DNA of 16,941 nucleotides. Source: CAWACC01 sp964390695. Lineage in GTDB: Bacteria; Chlamydiota; Chlamydiia; Chlamydiales; Parachlamydiaceae. Numbering within the stretch: position 1 is the first letter of the stretch; every line of letters starts with the position of its first letter. Made by a program: the position numbers and the translations under genes. Where the stretch lies: assembly GCA_964390695.1 (NCBI GenBank), contig CAYMKI010000060.1:1-16941 (forward strand). Reading direction: 5' to 3'. This document shows positions 1 to 7,438 of this stretch, piece by piece. Below the pieces are notes generated by a model. The model had not been told where the DNA came from and did no database searches. It worked only from the letters and a program-made list of their open reading frames with translations.

Positions 1-15
1 GATCATCCAACCAAT

Positions 16-427
16 TGGAGGTGGAGAGAATTGAACTCTCGTCCTAAGCAAACTACATATCAACTCCTACATGCTTAGTGTTCTGTGGGTGAGTCGATCT
101 CGATGCAGAACACGCCACTAAGATCGACTTGCTTCGTTTAGTCTTGGTGAGGGGATCCTGGAAGCGTCGGATTCGGTCACCATACCAAGAGGATTACGAT
201 AGGCTCTAAAGTCCTTGGTCCAGCTTTAGACTATCGCGCTTTTTTCAACTGTTAGGTTGAAAAAAACTAGCAAGCAACCAATTCTGCTTCAGCAGAAGCG
301 AAGAGATCGATTACTTCAGCACCTTTTTTGTTGGCACTTAATTATTTTTCGGCTTTTTTAGGAGGCCAACCGAAGTCCTCCGCATGCAATCAATACTTGA
401 TTTCCTAGTCGAAACCGGGGCACCCCC
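16..427 (-). ncRNA. ssrA: tmRNA (transfer-messenger RNA)
   Basis: Rescues stalled ribosomes by acting first as alanyl-tRNA and then as a short mRNA that adds a degradation tag. Read on the minus strand, the 5' end GGGGGUG (427-421) pairs over all seven bases with CACCUCC near the 3' end (23-17), leaving a discriminator A at 16. The 5' part carries the typical GGUUUCGACU (tRNA-like D-loop side) and the 3' part a T-arm with GUUCAAUUC. CCA is not encoded. The length, about 412 nt, suits a one-piece tmRNA. The tag reading frame starts at GCC (335-333) and stops at UAG (269-267). Pseudoknots were not modelled. Confidence 0.95.
267..335 (-). other. tmRNA tag-peptide reading frame (22 residues)
   Basis: Resume codon GCC at 335 opens a 22-codon frame that starts ANKKGAEV, continues IDLFAS and ends AEAELVAC before UAG. 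Its middle aligns with the chlamydial tag as I remember it from C. trachomatis (…EIISLFDSVEERLAA), sharing the I-x-LF-x-S-x-E spacing. The last residue is Cys (codon TGC) where tags usually end in Ala-Ala. The frame has no internal stops and the tag reading is secure; the effect of the terminal Cys is unknown. Confidence 0.85.
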
Positions 428-452
428 TTAATGATTGATTAGTTACAGTATT

Positions 453-481
453 ATAATAGCATGAAATCTAGATTATGGCAA
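453..481 (-). promoter_or_regulatory. promoter of ssrA
   Basis: On the minus strand a -35 box TTGCCA (481-476) is followed after exactly 17 bases by TATTAT (458-453), which is preceded by TG one base upstream (extended -10). Initiation would fall near 446, giving a leader of about 20 nt to be trimmed from the mature tmRNA 5' end at 427. An overlapping TATAAT (455-450) exists but would need a 20-bp spacer from the same -35. Confidence 0.7.
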
Positions 482-568
482 GAGGGGAGGTGGATTTGAT
501 AAAAATCCTTTTACATTTAATGGGCGAAGTCCTATGCATAGTGGGTAAACAACAATGAAGGATGGCAT

Positions 569-2365
569 ATGCAGCGTAGTAAAAAGCAGGATTTTTTGAG
601 GCAGATGGGGATGATAGCGGTATTTTCGGTGGCCACGTCGGTGGGGGTATTGCGGGCGGATGATGAGGTGTCTAAAAATATAGGTTATCCTACGGTGGAT
701 GCTGTGCCGTTGTGTTCTGAGTGTTTAGCTCCACAGGAGGTGTTTGATCAAGATACGATGATCTATACGGGTTCGGCGGCTGAACCGACTGTGGCGGTAA
801 ACCCTCAAAATGGTAAGCATATAGTGGCGGCATGGCAGCAGGATAGGATCAATAATGGTGGTTCTTTGGAATGTGGAATAGCCTTTTCTAGAGATGGCGG
901 GAGGAAGTGGAGAAGGACATTTGTACCCTTTCAGAAATGTTTGGGGGGTATCAGTCAGCGGGTATCGAATATGTGGCTGAGTTATGCCGAGGATGGAAGC
1001 CGCGTGTATCTGAGTGTATTATTCTTCAACGCCAATTATGATCTTGAGGAGGGGGAGCAGCAGTCTGGAGTAGCGGTGTCCATTTCATGCGATGATGGGG
1101 AGAGCTGGACAGAGCCGGCGATTTTGTATTCTAGCGAGACTTATTTGAACGAGCCCGCGGACCTTGCTCCCATGGCGGGAAAGACCAGCATTACGGCGGA
1201 TCCGAACCTGTGTTTGAATGCCTATGCCGTTTGGAATGTTTTTGACAATTTGGAATCGTCGCATGCGGCCACCTATTTAAGCTGGACATCTAATGGGGGG
1301 AAAAGTTGGAAGCCGGTGACGTTGCTGTATGATCCTGCCTTTGATCCATCCTTGGAAAGCAATAATGATCCTTTGGACTGTGCGACCACGGGGAACGCTG
1401 TGGTGGTGTTACCCAAAGCGACGCCTAATGACAAGGTATGGCAGGAGGATGACTGGGGGGATGATCTCAACAAAGCCAAGCGATTCAGCGGGGATTTGTT
1501 GAATTTTATGCAGCGTATCTATGCCGCTCCAGGGGCGACGGATAACCAGTATGTGAATGACACCTGGCCATTTAGCTATACGATATTTGATATAGCGGTG
1601 ACGCGATCAGCAAACCAGGGAAGGCTTTGGAGTCAGATAGCCATACAGATCAACGATATGGGCGTGGACGATCCATTAGTATTTACGGGAGGGTATACCT
1701 ATGCATTTGGCGAAATTTCTGGAGGCATAGGGCAGCTTTTGCGCACGGGTAGTACTTTCCCATCCTATAATGTCAATCCCAAGAACGGGTTTTTATATGT
1801 CGTGTATCAGACAGGGCAGCTGAGGTCGGATGGTTTGCCCTCCATAGCCATGCAAACATCAAGAGATGGGGGGTATACTTGGTCCGATCCCGCCATGGTC
1901 AGCAAGACTCCAGCCATAGCGCCGAATCCACAGGCTTTTACACCCTTTGTAGCTATCGACGATGAAGGCAGGGTCGGGGTGTTGTATTATGACACACGTT
2001 TTGACAGGTTGAGTAATCCGGCGAATACCCCTACCGATGCTTGGCTAGCCATCTATAAAGAAGTAAAAAATGCCAAGGGGGGAAGTACGGGTATAGGTTT
2101 GGACTTTGTCAAAGAGGTCAGGCTGACTCCTCAATCGTTTAACGCACAGAATGGACCGCAGACCTCGGATGGCATTATGTCTGTGGGGGATTCGATATCC
2201 TTAGACGCGCATGGCGATGACTTTTATGCTGTGTATACTGCTGTCGAGCATGGGCCTTATAGTTATCCGATTTTATTTCTTCAGGATGAGGAAAACAATG
2301 CGACGATCCAGTTGGATGAGAATCTGAGGCAGTTTCCCTATTTCAGCAAAGTTGATGATGAATAG
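569..2365 (+). CDS. secreted Asp-box (BNR) beta-propeller protein, sialidase-like fold
   Basis: A 598-residue protein predicted to be exported: basic start (MQRSKKQDF), hydrophobic stretch at about 13-28, and a plausible cleavage after LRA near residue 30. Asp-box motifs of the form S-x-D/N-x-G-x-x-W lie at 107-114 (SRDGGRKW), 173-180 (SCDDGESW), 240-247 (TSNGGKSW) and 431-438 (SRDGGYTW), with a degenerate copy at 345-354. This is the signature of sialidase/BNR propellers. The N-terminal EPTVAVNP (72-79) replaces the FRIP arginine motif of true sialidases and I could not place a catalytic Arg triad, so glycosidase activity is not shown. Start ATG has AAGGA six bases upstream. The gene stands alone and converges with the MurL-like gene, 34 bp apart. 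It may act on, or simply bind, host or envelope glycans; the partner is unknown. Confidence 0.75.
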   Translation: MQRSKKQDFLRQMGMIAVFSVATSVGVLRADDEVSKNIGYPTVDAVPLCSECLAPQEVFDQDTMIYTGSAAEPTVAVNPQNGKHIVAAWQQDRINNGGSLECGIAFSRDGGRKWRRTFVPFQKCLGGISQRVSNMWLSYAEDGSRVYLSVLFFNANYDLEEGEQQSGVAVSISCDDGESWTEPAILYSSETYLNEPADLAPMAGKTSITADPNLCLNAYAVWNVFDNLESSHAATYLSWTSNGGKSWKPVTLLYDPAFDPSLESNNDPLDCATTGNAVVVLPKATPNDKVWQEDDWGDDLNKAKRFSGDLLNFMQRIYAAPGATDNQYVNDTWPFSYTIFDIAVTRSANQGRLWSQIAIQINDMGVDDPLVFTGGYTYAFGEISGGIGQLLRTGSTFPSYNVNPKNGFLYVVYQTGQLRSDGLPSIAMQTSRDGGYTWSDPAMVSKTPAIAPNPQAFTPFVAIDDEGRVGVLYYDTRFDRLSNPANTPTDAWLAIYKEVKNAKGGSTGIGLDFVKEVRLTPQSFNAQNGPQTSDGIMSVGDSISLDAHGDDFYAVYTAVEHGPYSYPILFLQDEENNATIQLDENLRQFPYFSKVDDE

Positions 2366-2399
2366 GGAAATGTATTAGGTTTATAACTCGGTTTTTGAG

Positions 2400-3788
2400 C
2401 TATATATAGAGTTTTATTTTATGAAAGAAGATATCGGGGATGTTGTGAGCATCGTAAACTTGGCTGAATTGGTTTTCGATTAAAGTCCAGTTGGTGTCTT
2501 CTTTCATGATTTCATGTTTAAAAATATTTAGCATTTTTCCTTGCAGCCCTTTTTCTATGCATTTTTTCATGAACAACTGACATTCTTGTATATTTCCTAT
2601 GCACTCAAAGGAGCGGTGGCCTTCGATTCCGGTCATGTTTTTGTAATGAACGATAAGGTCCTCATCCTCGAAAGGATTTCTGCCGAAAATTTGATCGACT
2701 AGATTTTTTTCGAAGTGAGCCAGGTAGCCTAGCCAAACATAGGCGCATTTGGGGCATTTTTTGCACCAGGGTTTGTCAACATTGCATGAATGTGTATCTT
2801 TAATAAATTCAGGGTAGTGGGCGATATGACTAAAGATTCTATAGTCATATATCGGTTTTAAGATGCTAAAGAACTTAAAATCTTTAAGAAGGAATTGAGA
2901 GATGTAGTATTGAAAATACAGTTCGGCATCCAGGCTTTTCACCCATTGGTGGTTGACTTCACCTTGCATATCTTCCCAATAAACATTGCCAGTATCTGAA
3001 CTCTTCTCGTTGGCGAAGCACAGTTCGGAATAGTGATTATGCAGCATGAGGGGAAGTGCTTCAAAGATGCATTCAGGAATACCTAGAGTAAACGCTCCTT
3101 TTAGGTGGGGGTAGTAGAGCTTCATGAAGGGGCTTTCGGTGAAATCATCAAAAACAGAGACTTTATGAATTTTAATTGGGGACGCGTGTGGAAGCAATTT
3201 GGAGCACAGTTCGTGTTGATATTGAGATCGCCCATATTCGGGCCGAGTCCACTGATAAGTAGAATAAGGGATTTGGGACTTTTCAAGCAGCTTCATAGCA
3301 AGGAAACTATCTTTTCCACCGCCGTTTCCGACTAAAACAGTTTTGTTGTCAATATCATTCGATGGGGAGATAGCTTCGCAAATAGAGAATGTTGTTGGGG
3401 TATCTGTGGATAAACCGTCATGAATATAAACTAGCTTGTATTCCTTTCCAATGCCGTTTTCATATTTGCATTGTGCATAAGCGTTTTGGAATACGTGTGA
3501 AAAAAACGTCAGTGTTTGGGGAGATATATATGAGGAAATATAGCTAAGGTCTATCTTTGCGGGAAAGAGGGAACAGTATTTAAATGTTTCGCATAAAGCT
3601 ATGTGGGCGTAGATTTTGTTGAGTAGCTTCGGGCTGTATTTTTCAGGCAGTTTAAATAAGTCTACATCCGGGTAGTAGATTTTTGTTTGAAAATTATAAT
3701 GGTCTACTTGGTGTAGAATTTCGATGTGAAATTGACAAATATTTAAATCAACGAGCTTGACGATGTTTGGAAATGTTGCAGTAGACAA
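2400..3788 (-). CDS. murL: MurL-type UDP-MurNAc-L-Ala-L-Glu epimerase family protein
   Basis: A 462-residue protein matching the MurL family, which epimerises the terminal L-Glu of UDP-MurNAc-L-Ala-L-Glu to D-Glu with ATP. Visible marks are the PP-loop-type GGGKDS (156-161), FANEKSS (258-264, family form SNERSA), EVNHQWVKS (277-285), SCN (334-336), a WCKKCPKC cysteine pair (341-348), IFGRN (367-371) and FECIG (394-398), in the order I remember from Xanthomonas MurL. The start is TTG at 3788, fixed by AAGGAG five bases upstream; the next in-frame Met is near residue 165, beyond the nucleotide-binding motif. It lies 21 bp after the FAD oxidoreductase gene, so the two are probably co-transcribed. 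The partner ligase MurD2 is not in this window. A relative acting on another glutamyl or aminoacyl substrate is possible. Confidence 0.7.
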   Translation of the reverse strand: MSTATFPNIVKLVDLNICQFHIEILHQVDHYNFQTKIYYPDVDLFKLPEKYSPKLLNKIYAHIALCETFKYCSLFPAKIDLSYISSYISPQTLTFFSHVFQNAYAQCKYENGIGKEYKLVYIHDGLSTDTPTTFSICEAISPSNDIDNKTVLVGNGGGKDSFLAMKLLEKSQIPYSTYQWTRPEYGRSQYQHELCSKLLPHASPIKIHKVSVFDDFTESPFMKLYYPHLKGAFTLGIPECIFEALPLMLHNHYSELCFANEKSSDTGNVYWEDMQGEVNHQWVKSLDAELYFQYYISQFLLKDFKFFSILKPIYDYRIFSHIAHYPEFIKDTHSCNVDKPWCKKCPKCAYVWLGYLAHFEKNLVDQIFGRNPFEDEDLIVHYKNMTGIEGHRSFECIGNIQECQLFMKKCIEKGLQGKMLNIFKHEIMKEDTNWTLIENQFSQVYDAHNIPDIFFHKIKLYI

Positions 3789-3793
3789 TTTTA

Positions 3794-3799
3794 CTCCTT
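3794..3799 (-). promoter_or_regulatory. Shine-Dalgarno deciding a TTG start
   Basis: AAGGAG on the minus strand (3799-3794) sits five bases before the TTG at 3788 of the MurL-like gene. There is no nearby in-frame ATG, so this site is the main support for the unusual initiation codon. Confidence 0.75.
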
Positions 3800-3809
3800 A
3801 GGTTGAATG

Positions 3810-5114
3810 TTAACACAAGCCAAAAGGCGGCTTACACAGCATTTTCATGGGGCCGGTCTTGCGGGATTCTATTACAACGGGTTTAAAGTGGTTTTGCGGG
3901 ATAGGAAAGTCCCATTTTTTTTCTAAAACCACGCTTGCTGCCAAGCGCCCGATCTCATCGGAGCCCCTGGCTCCGTGGCCGTTACCTCCCACCACTACAT
4001 TTAAGGAACAGTCATCATTGATTTGACCGATGTAGGGATGATGAGAGGGGGTTTTCTCTACAATACAGCAGGCTTCTTTGATAGATTTTGCTTTGAAGTC
4101 GGGCATAAGCATTTGCAGCATGTCAGCTAAAAAGGTGCGTTGTTCCTGCGTGATTTGCTGTTGGATATACCATGATCGCATGGATTCATGAGAATCCAGC
4201 TGTGAAACTATAGGCTGCATACCGGGTCCAATACGGATATACCATTTGCCATCAGGATACTGGATCGGAGGAAGTAGGTAAATGGAGACATTCTTATTGC
4301 CCACATCGTCAGGATCTACCGTGATAGTGGTAGGCATTTTCTGAAAGGTATGACGATCTTTTTCATCGACTTCGAAAAGAAGATTAGGTTCTGTAAATGC
4401 ATGAAGATCCAGCTGATGACCGTCGGGCAAAATTCCGTTATGATTGACGAAGGCTCCTGCTGCTATCAATATGTGTTTAGCGTAAATATCATGGGATTGA
4501 CCCTGTTGTGATACCGTGAGTTGCCACAGGTTGGACTGTTTGTTTTTTACTACATGGTGTACGTTCCCTCTTAAAATCGAGCCTCCTGCACGCTCAAAAA
4601 GACATTGCTGAGCAGCTACAAGTCTGCGTGGATTTAAATAGCCGGCCATCTGCTCTTCAAAAAGCCCCTCTACACCCCCAGAGAGTTGCGGTGGTTTAAG
4701 ATAGGGCCAGCGGTCTTTAATGTCCTCTGAATTCATTCTATGAACAGGAATATTTGCTTCATGGCATTGACGTAACATCAATTCGGTACGGCTGGCGATG
4801 GTTTTAGCCATAAGTACCAGAGATCCTTGCTCATAAAAAAAGGGAATATTGGAATCAGCTTCGATATCTCGAAACCGGTTTAAAGATCTCGAATCGGTTA
4901 CAGACCAGACCTCATCCCATCCCAGGCGTCTGGTGATCCTGGCTTGATCATAATATGACCCAAAAGATTTCTGAGAGGATGCTTCGTGTTTGTTAATAGG
5001 TTCATCGGGACCGATGAGAGCAACTCTACTTGCGTCTTTACTCAAATATTTGGCCGCAGCAGAGCCGAACATGCCGGCACCGACAACGGCAACATCAAAA
5101 TACGTCCGTTTCAT
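3810..5114 (-). CDS. FAD-dependent oxidoreductase, DAO / sarcosine-oxidase-like
   Basis: A 434-residue flavoprotein of the D-amino-acid-oxidase/sarcosine-oxidase superfamily, which oxidises secondary or primary amines or amino acids, usually giving H2O2. The Rossmann dinucleotide motif is at 12-17 (GAGMFG). ARITRR (58-63) corresponds to the R-I-x-R stretch of monomeric sarcosine oxidases. A later AAGAFVN and a C-terminal GGNGHGARGSDEIG near 376-389 complete the FAD site. The motif ACCIVEKTP (348-356) has Cys349/350 at about the place where monomeric sarcosine oxidase holds FAD covalently, so covalent flavin is possible. No signal peptide, so cytoplasmic. It is followed after 21 bp by the MurL-like gene, suggesting a shared amino acid or peptide substrate; the true substrate cannot be read from the sequence. 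Confidence 0.75.
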   Translation of the reverse strand: MKRTYFDVAVVGAGMFGSAAAKYLSKDASRVALIGPDEPINKHEASSQKSFGSYYDQARITRRLGWDEVWSVTDSRSLNRFRDIEADSNIPFFYEQGSLVLMAKTIASRTELMLRQCHEANIPVHRMNSEDIKDRWPYLKPPQLSGGVEGLFEEQMAGYLNPRRLVAAQQCLFERAGGSILRGNVHHVVKNKQSNLWQLTVSQQGQSHDIYAKHILIAAGAFVNHNGILPDGHQLDLHAFTEPNLLFEVDEKDRHTFQKMPTTITVDPDDVGNKNVSIYLLPPIQYPDGKWYIRIGPGMQPIVSQLDSHESMRSWYIQQQITQEQRTFLADMLQMLMPDFKAKSIKEACCIVEKTPSHHPYIGQINDDCSLNVVVGGNGHGARGSDEIGRLAASVVLEKKWDFPIPQNHFKPVVIESRKTGPMKMLCKPPFGLC

Positions 5115-5150
5115 AACTTCATTTATATTGGAAATGTGAAATGTTTGCGG

Positions 5151-5159
5151 ATTGTAGCA
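5151..5159 (-). promoter_or_regulatory. extended -10 element before the FAD oxidoreductase gene
   Basis: On the minus strand TGCTACAAT gives a TACAAT -10 box (5156-5151) with an upstream TG. The expected -35 region (TATTCA-like) is weak. Initiation near 5144 would give a leader of about 30 nt. It would let the oxidoreductase and MurL-like genes be transcribed independently of the MATE gene 218 bp upstream. Confidence 0.4.
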
Positions 5160-5332
5160 AGGTAGTGATTTTTTGAATAGTACAAATTAGGGGAGTGAAT
5201 GGTTGTCTTTGAACTTGAAGCAATATTATAGATAGCGATACAGCATCTGATTTATCAAAAACGTTAAGGATCGCAAGATTATTTGTTCGTTAAAAGGGAT
5301 ATAATCAATATATAACGAATTAAAATGCCTGG

Positions 5333-6715
5333 CTAGACAATAGGGTGGGATTGGTTGTATTTGAGCCAGTTGCCTGTAAGGTATCTGTGCAAATAGAAGC
5401 TGAAAGTCACTAGCGTGGAGACGACGATGACTGCCCAAGCAACATCGGCGCCGCCTTTATTCCATCCTACAAACCAAAAGGTCAGGGGCAGGTAAGCGGC
5501 GAGATTTGTGATCAAGCTAGTCCAAAAGACATAGCGTGTGTCTTTGGCGGCCGTTAAAAAGCCCACCAGGATCCAACACCAGCCATCAAGCAGAAAGAAA
5601 ATGCTGACGCCTAACAAAGCCCTTTTGAAGACGGCTAAAAGTTCAGGTGTCAAGTTGAGGGCTACCCCTTCTTCTGCGCTGAACAAGGCAAATATTTCTT
5701 CGGGAAATAAGGCGACTACGCCTAAAATTATCGAAAAATAAATAAGCTGCAAAGTAAATCCTGAGCGAAGTACTTTTTCTATAGTTTTGTGCTGATGTGC
5801 TCCAAGTAAATTGGCGACGATGGCGCTAGCGCCTTTTGCTTGGGAGTCGATGACGAAAGAGGAGAGAATGTAAATGCTTTGGGCGATAGCCACCAAAACC
5901 ATTTGTTCCGGTCCAACAGACATTACCAGTCTAAAAAACACAAAATGTGCTATTACCTCAATGCTGCGGCCAACTCCAGAAGGTAAACCCAGCCTTAAGC
6001 CTTCCATGAGAAAGGGTTTGTGTATGGATAATGCGCCGGTATCGTAGGTAGTTCGATGCGAGTGCGACCAATAGACCCACAAGAGAAATATTACCTGTAC
6101 GATCTGAGAGATGATAGTGGCGTAGGCGGCACCGATTACGCCTAGTTCAGGAAAGGGACCTTGGCCAAATATCAACACGTAATCGAGGGTCATATTGACG
6201 ATGTTGCCGATGATGGCGGAATAGGAGACTATTTTCACATTTCCGATGCCTATGAAGAATCCCGACAAGCTGAGGGTGATGCATTGGAACGAGGCGAAGT
6301 ACATCAGGGTCTGAAAATATTCGGTTTCATAGCATTCATTGCCTGTTCCGCAAAAGAGAATAGAAGGAGCTAGATAGCCGATAAGGGCGAAAATGGGGAG
6401 CAAGAACATAGCCACCCACACCATCTGCCAGGCTGCCGAGCCTATTTCTTTGTTTCTGTCTTCGCCATGTAAACGACCGACTAAAACTTCCGAAATCTCT
6501 ACTACACCCATGGGGATGACTAGAAATATGTAATAGGCCATGCCACCACTGACAGCGGCATTTAAGGCTAAAGGGTTCCAACGTGCCAAAAAGAGCCTAT
6601 CGACAAACAACATGACAGTGGAGGATAGGAGTCCGATCATCAGGGGCCATGTCAGAGCCCAAAACTCCCGTTTAGAGCCGCTTGGATGTTCCGTGAGTTG
6701 ATAGTTTGTGCTCAT
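5333..6715 (-). CDS. MATE-family multidrug/metabolite efflux transporter
   Basis: A 460-residue inner-membrane protein with the length and regular pattern of about 12 transmembrane helices of MATE transporters, which export cationic or other small molecules using an H+ or Na+ gradient. The N-terminal half opens with FWALTWPLMIGLLSSTVM and FVDRLFLARWN, matching the family's P-x-x-x-x-x-L-x-x-x-x-x-x-x-D-x-x-(F/M) helix-1 pattern. The second half repeats the topology from about residue 230 (LRLGLPSGVGRSIEV). The ATG at 6715 has only a weak ribosome site. The closest relatives look like NorM/DinF-type pumps, but the substrate is not predictable. It lies 218 bp upstream of, and in the same direction as, the oxidoreductase/MurL pair; a functional link is only a possibility. 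Confidence 0.88.
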   Translation of the reverse strand: MSTNYQLTEHPSGSKREFWALTWPLMIGLLSSTVMLFVDRLFLARWNPLALNAAVSGGMAYYIFLVIPMGVVEISEVLVGRLHGEDRNKEIGSAAWQMVWVAMFLLPIFALIGYLAPSILFCGTGNECYETEYFQTLMYFASFQCITLSLSGFFIGIGNVKIVSYSAIIGNIVNMTLDYVLIFGQGPFPELGVIGAAYATIISQIVQVIFLLWVYWSHSHRTTYDTGALSIHKPFLMEGLRLGLPSGVGRSIEVIAHFVFFRLVMSVGPEQMVLVAIAQSIYILSSFVIDSQAKGASAIVANLLGAHQHKTIEKVLRSGFTLQLIYFSIILGVVALFPEEIFALFSAEEGVALNLTPELLAVFKRALLGVSIFFLLDGWCWILVGFLTAAKDTRYVFWTSLITNLAAYLPLTFWFVGWNKGGADVAWAVIVVSTLVTFSFYLHRYLTGNWLKYNQSHPIV

Positions 6716-6755
6716 AACCGTCTTTACATTCTCTACAAATTACCTCATCATATGC

Positions 6756-6764
6756 ACTATACAC
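6756..6764 (-). promoter_or_regulatory. candidate extended -10 of the MATE gene
   Basis: On the minus strand TGTGTATAGT places TATAGT (6761-6756) with an upstream TG about 40 bp before the MATE start. No convincing -35 at 17 bp; a perfect TTGACA lies farther upstream without a matching -10. Weak call. Confidence 0.3.
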
Positions 6765-6853
6765 ATACTAATCAATGATTATCTTGGATAGCGAATATCT
6801 CATCATCAAGCTGTCAAAGTCGGGTCTACAAAGAACGAGTAGAATGACAAAAT

Positions 6854-6889
6854 CTCAACAAAGCGTCAATATGATTGACTTATGTTGAG
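6854..6889 (-). terminator. stem-loop terminator downstream of tRNA-Ser
   Basis: On the minus strand CTCAACA (6889-6883) pairs with TGTTGAG (6860-6854), and an inner GTCAAT pairs with ATTGAC around a CAT loop. The transcript continues ATTTTG. The position, 28 bp past the tRNA 3' end, fits an intrinsic terminator of the tRNA unit, though the stem is AT-rich and the T-run short. Confidence 0.5.
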
Positions 6890-6916
6890 TATGCGTTGGA
6901 AGGGCAATTAAAAGGT

Positions 6917-7004
6917 CGGAAGAGGTAGGATTCGAACCCACGGACGGGGATTACCCGCCTTCTGTTTTCAAGACAGACGCATTCGGCCACTCTGCCACTC
7001 TTCC
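6917..7004 (-). tRNA. tRNA-Ser (anticodon UGA)
   Basis: An 88-nt tRNA on the minus strand. The acceptor stem GGAAGAG (7004-6998) pairs with CTCTTCC (6924-6918), with discriminator G at 6917 as usual for serine tRNAs. The anticodon loop CTTGAAA presents UGA (complement at 6968-6970), and a long GC-rich variable arm, typical of class II tRNAs, follows the anticodon arm. The T-loop GTTCGAATC is canonical. CCA is not encoded. It reads UCA and other UCN serine codons. It lies alone between two protein genes. Confidence 0.95.
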
Positions 7005-7013
7005 AAGACTTAA

Positions 7014-7043
7014 TTTATAGCCTATAGAGGGTTTTAAATGCAA
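7014..7043 (-). promoter_or_regulatory. promoter of tRNA-Ser
   Basis: Minus-strand TTGCAT (7043-7038), 18-bp spacer, TATAAA (7019-7014). Initiation would be near 7007, only about three bases before the mature tRNA 5' end. Confidence 0.55.
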
Positions 7044-7184
7044 GAGAAAAGGTGAAAAACAGCAGGGGGCTATTTACTTGTTACATCATCTTTATATTTT
7101 GAACCACGGAGCGCAGTGAGAACAGTGAGGTTTAGTGAAGCGGGTTGCGTTACTAGTTACATACAGTGCACATGCTTGAAATTT

Positions 7185-7242
7185 AAACCCAACATAGTCC
7201 AATCGAATTACAATAAGCGCGCGATTAGAGTATGTTGGGTTT
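7185..7242. repeat. imperfect 21-bp inverted repeat (AACCCAACATA type)
   Basis: The left arm (7185-7205, starting AAACCCAACATA) and right arm (7222-7242, ending TATGTTGGGTTT) are complementary at 19 of 21 positions around a 16-base loop containing GCGCG. The outer 12 bp are perfect. It is isolated in the intergenic spacer, more than 190 bp from either gene, so it is more likely a small dispersed palindromic repeat than a terminator. Confidence 0.65.
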
Positions 7243-7438
7243 TAATAATTGAATTAGAAAAAAATTATATCATAATAAATTAATTTTTGTGTAAATAAAA
7301 ATTTAAATTAATTTGTTTAAAATAAAGAGTTTAAATTATGTTTTTGTGTAATAATGGTTATAGGTAATGACAATGTGTGAGAGATATTAATTTAGTAGAG
7401 ATTATAAATATTAAACATAACAGTGTTGAGGGGTAAGT

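Larger units (their letters stand above)
7005..7438. other. 434-bp intergenic region without a gene
   Basis: Holds, from left to right, the tRNA-Ser promoter, a decayed short repeat with three AGTGA-type units (about 7103-7140), an imperfect inverted repeat (7185-7242), and about 150 bp of very AT-rich sequence (7243-7400) leading to the ribosome site GAGGGG (7428-7433) of the next gene. No open frame of note on either strand. The AT-rich part is a plausible place for the promoter of the 734-residue gene, for example TAATAA near 7350, but no box pair stands out. Confidence 0.6.

Noticed and set aside
2383..2403. ATAACTC/GAGCTAT hairpin between the two convergent genes, considered as a shared terminator
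   Set aside because: It has one A-C mismatch on the plus strand (G-U on the minus), low GC content and overlaps a stop codon; T-run support is only partial.
5286..5319. Inverted repeat TTCGTTA/TAACGAA 14 bp after the MATE stop, considered as a terminator
   Set aside because: Only 7 bp, AT-rich, 20-base loop and no following T-run; too weak to call.
6813..6818. Perfect TTGACA on the minus strand upstream of the MATE gene as a -35 box
   Set aside because: No acceptable -10 lies 16-18 bp downstream; probably chance.
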